Assembly (NCBI GenBank): GCA_017590115.1
Contig: JAGGNK010012114.1
Location: 627,467-691,466, forward strand
From: Montifringilla adamsi
Lineage: Eukaryota; Chordata; Aves; Passeriformes; Passeridae
Direction of reading: 5' to 3'
DNA length: 64,000 bases
Below are positions 60,721-64,000 of this stretch, piece by piece. The notes below the pieces were generated by a model. It was given only the letters and a program-made list of their open reading frames with translations. It searched no databases and had not been told where the DNA came from. The position numbers and the translations under genes are program-made. How positions within the stretch are numbered: the first letter of the stretch is position 1; every line of letters starts with the position of its first letter.

Positions 60721-63700
60721 AAAGCTGAAATATTAAAAAAATTACTGAACATGCATCTCAGAAGTCCTTTTTTATTGAGATACACATTGCTTTGCTCATG
60801 ATGTTGACTTAAGGGGTCTTTTAGCACAATAATGAGTTTTAATCTGTTGAAGCCTTTGTAGATAGTGTCACAGATGACCATATATATATGATTTTATTTT
60901 TTCCTTCATTTCACTTGATATATAATTTATAAATGCTGCTGAGAATATATATTTTCAGAGAATAAGGGTGTGTAAGCACATATTTATTTATTCTAGAAGC
61001 ACAATGAAAAACAGTTTATTCATTTTTAATGAGTCAATATGGTTTTTAATTCTTATCAGTATGAATTTCTGTAGAATGTTTAGGATTCAGTAAATATGAC
61101 TGTACTTTGCAAATTTTAGCTTTGATAACTGATGTAGGTATAAACTGCAAGAAATTTAAAAGGAATCTTATTCACTTAACCAGATTTATCATACAAGTTG
61201 AAACTTCTTTAAAATAAAACTCATAGTGAAGGAAAAAATTTGACCCACTTGTTTTTGCACCTTTAGATCAGAGTAAAATTTTTCTGCACATTCATTGAGT
61301 CTTTGGAAAAATACCCAAGATTTTTCATTTGCATAAATATTTCATTACATTAATACATGCTCCTCCTTACCTGTGTGGGTTCCCTTGAATAATCAATGAA
61401 ACCTTCCTTAAAAACATGAGATTCTGTGGTTATGTACAAACAAAATTGATGCTCCCACACTTGTGCCAAATTTACCAATAGGCATTACTTGACCCTTACT
61501 GATAATTTTAGTTACCATAGGCCAGATTGTCTGGAACTTGATCCACAAAAATAAAGTCTTGATTGATTGATTGATACCATTTCCCTTTGCTTTGAGTGCC
61601 TTAATAAGGGTTAGATAAAAATTAGAAACCTTTCAGAAATATTAAATGCTTCAGTATGACACTGTCAAATTCTTTCTTTCCATCTAAGGACATGAGGATG
61701 GGAAGCCTGCTCATTCCCCCAGCAGACAGTCCTAAAATAGGTCAATGCTTCTGCTCTCTAAATCTTCACTGGTATTTAGCACTGCTCAGGGAAGATGTTT
61801 GGCGTTTCATTTATTTCAGGTACATGTGCTCACAGTGCACTGTGTAAAGTAGTCCTAGTCCTACTTAATGCCATCTTTTTGCAGCTGTGATGAAATAAAT
61901 CATGAAAGTAAAGTCTAGATTGTGAGCTTTCAAAATAAACCTGACCTCACATTACTCAGATTATAACATACCATAACTAGCTGGTTATGTTCTGCTACTT
62001 ATGCTCAAACCTGAAAATTCTGAAAGGGCTATTAGAAAAATCTAATGAAAGACATAACTGTTAAATATTTATGGGCTCAGTAGAAAGGCATTTAAGATAT
62101 ATTGCTTAAGAAAGTAAAATAGGAGTGTTTTTTAGGAGTTGAATATGAAGTTCAAGGTTGATACAAATATGAAAGTTAAGAGCATCTAAATTAATCAGAT
62201 ATTCACAGCTATCTGCATGTATTTGACTGTTTCTCTCTGTGCAGGATTGTTTATTATAAACTCAAAGATATACGAGGACCTAGTATTTGACTTTGCCTTC
62301 AGCCAGAAGCATTCATATTTCTTCCCAGCTGGACTATGTATACACAGCAGGAAAATGCAGGCAACAGCTACAGGAAGTGTGCATGCTGTTATAAAACATA
62401 TAGCTCAGAAAACAGTGTCTCAAAACTACATTGATGGAGATTGTCTTGATATTAACGAGATTCCTTTCACCAGCATGTTTTCCCATAAATGCATATTAAT
62501 ATTTAAAAATGCCTTGTACAGATGGAAAAATTATTTCATCTTTGCTTGAACTTCAGCTTGTTCTAACTGAAAAATACATACTTGAAACACAGTGCTGAAG
62601 AATGGATGCTGAAGAAGGGCGCAAATGAAAGACAAAAGGTTTCTACCAAAAAACCTAAATAAACAAACAAACAAGGAAAATGTACTTAAAGATAGTATTT
62701 GAAAGAAGGCTGTTTCAAGAAGAAAAGAGCTAGCCATGAAAAGAGAATAATATCTGAAAAGGCATTTGAGTTGTGGTATGTTATAGCTCTTTGGCATTGC
62801 ACTGCCTGGGTGAAGAGAGGTTATGAAGAAAGACTCACCCAGGGGAAGACACTGAATGTCTCACACGTGCTCCACTGCAGCCTGTACTGTCTCGTAAATC
62901 AATGACAGCTTCTCTAAGTGCAACACTTTTTGAGCATTACTTTTGGACATGATTTGGTAGCCTGCATTGATGGAAAACCTGTGATATTGTGTGTTTATTC
63001 TCCCTATCACTTAATAGACCATGGTAAAGAGAAACTTATTTATCTTAGGTGGTTAAATATCCCAATGGATTTTATGTAACTGCAAGTGGTATGAAACTGG
63101 GTGTGTGGCAATTTTCTCCTTTCATCTCCTTTTATTTACCTTTTAGCTTTACCTTCTTCTCTGTCTTCATCTTTTATTATATCTGTCCCTTAGAGGATCT
63201 GATTCAAAACATACTGATGTAAAAGGCAACCTCTCATTGACTTCAAAGGACTTTAGATCAACCCCCAAATGAGTAATTAACTGTATTATACACTGTTTTT
63301 TTGTTTGCTGTGTGAAATTATTGTCTAAACACAAAGATGTCAGATACTTGCTGAAATGCTAAAATGAGTGATGAAGAAAAATAAATCATTCAAAGGTATT
63401 TCCTCTAAGCCTTGTCCAAGTTTAACCAGACACAGTTTCTATAAATCCAGTTACATTAATATGGATGCAAAAGCTACTCCACATATTAACAGAATGATTT
63501 TCACTGATATAAATCCCATAGCAGCTTGCACCATGAAAGAAAAGCTCTGCACTTTTCCCCCCTTGCATCCATAAGAAAGTTTTTTGTAAATCATCACTGT
63601 GATAGGGTTTTAATTACATTACAGTTGCTGTTAAGGCAGCATTACCTAATATTTCATTCTCATACACAATGACAACCTTGAAAGCACAAGAAAGAAGTGA

Positions 63701-64000
63701 CCACACAATATAGCAGATTAACTGTGGGTTAAACTGTTTCGTATGGGTGTCACTGGCTTAAATGTAGTGCATTTTGGCACAAATCAAGAAGCATCTGCTC
63801 TGAGAAACATGGATAATGCAGTGATAAAAATTCAGTCTGTGAGACAACACTACTTCTGCCACTGCTACTTGGTCAGCAGTAGGAGATCTCCCTAAAATTG
63901 GAAAGCCTTTTGCCTTAGCTCCACAGATTTTGGTGAGATGTGCCAGAAGCCAAAAAGCATAACAAAGCTATTTTTACTCACAGTTTATTCAATGCACGGT
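60721..64000. other. Intergenic DNA, no gene recognised
   Basis: AT-rich. Contains a short attgattgattgat run near 61561 and a block at about 63225-63255 (ctcattgacttcaaaggact) that resembles the same old dispersed repeat theme as 13951-14021. The longest frame is 110 codons (62217-62549) with no recognised features. Confidence 0.6.

Noticed and set aside
62217..62549. 110-codon + strand frame
   Set aside because: No similarity to any family I know and no gene structure around it.

Overview
The window looks like a bird chromosome. The evidence is CR1 retroposon remnants in both orientations, one long terminal repeat of a family I recall as common in bird genomes, AT-rich non-coding DNA, and a single vertebrate multi-exon gene. 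It is eukaryotic nuclear DNA, so operons, ribosome binding sites and CRISPR do not apply.

Positions 1-10357 are intron. Positions 10358-19669 carry, on the + strand, the last seven coding exons of ZNF608, a nuclear zinc-finger cofactor of the ZNF608/ZNF609/Drosophila scribbler (brakeless) family. The seven exons are 10358-10445, 10916-13367, 15141-15558, 16116-16288, 17196-17349, 18597-18678 and 19663-19669 (stop TGA). All splice phases are compatible, and the window encodes 1123 complete C-terminal residues. The N-terminal part, which I estimate at about 390 residues, lies upstream of the window. The 3' untranslated region probably runs from 19670 to about 21.8 kb.

From about 21.8 kb to 64 kb I find no supportable protein-coding gene. 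This stretch is gene-desert-like DNA holding degraded CR1 copies (about 33.0 kb, 33.4 kb, 39.1-39.8 kb, and possibly 59.2 kb), a minus-strand LTR (60.17-60.72 kb), a second likely retroelement-derived segment (about 46.0-47.5 kb), simple repeats, long homopolymers, and a 40-N assembly gap inside poly-T at 42.9 kb. It also contains local GC-rich patches and AT-rich stretches that could be conserved regulatory DNA.

I see no clearly novel biological system. The observations most worth checking are: a perfect 21-bp inverted repeat with a 4-nt loop at 24574-24619; a terminal ZNF608 exon that adds a single residue, with an in-frame stop and an AATAAA just past the preceding donor; a possible short isoform ending just after the large exon; and an isolated CpG-rich patch near 37.2 kb. 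All identifications come from reading the sequence and remembered family features; no database search was run.
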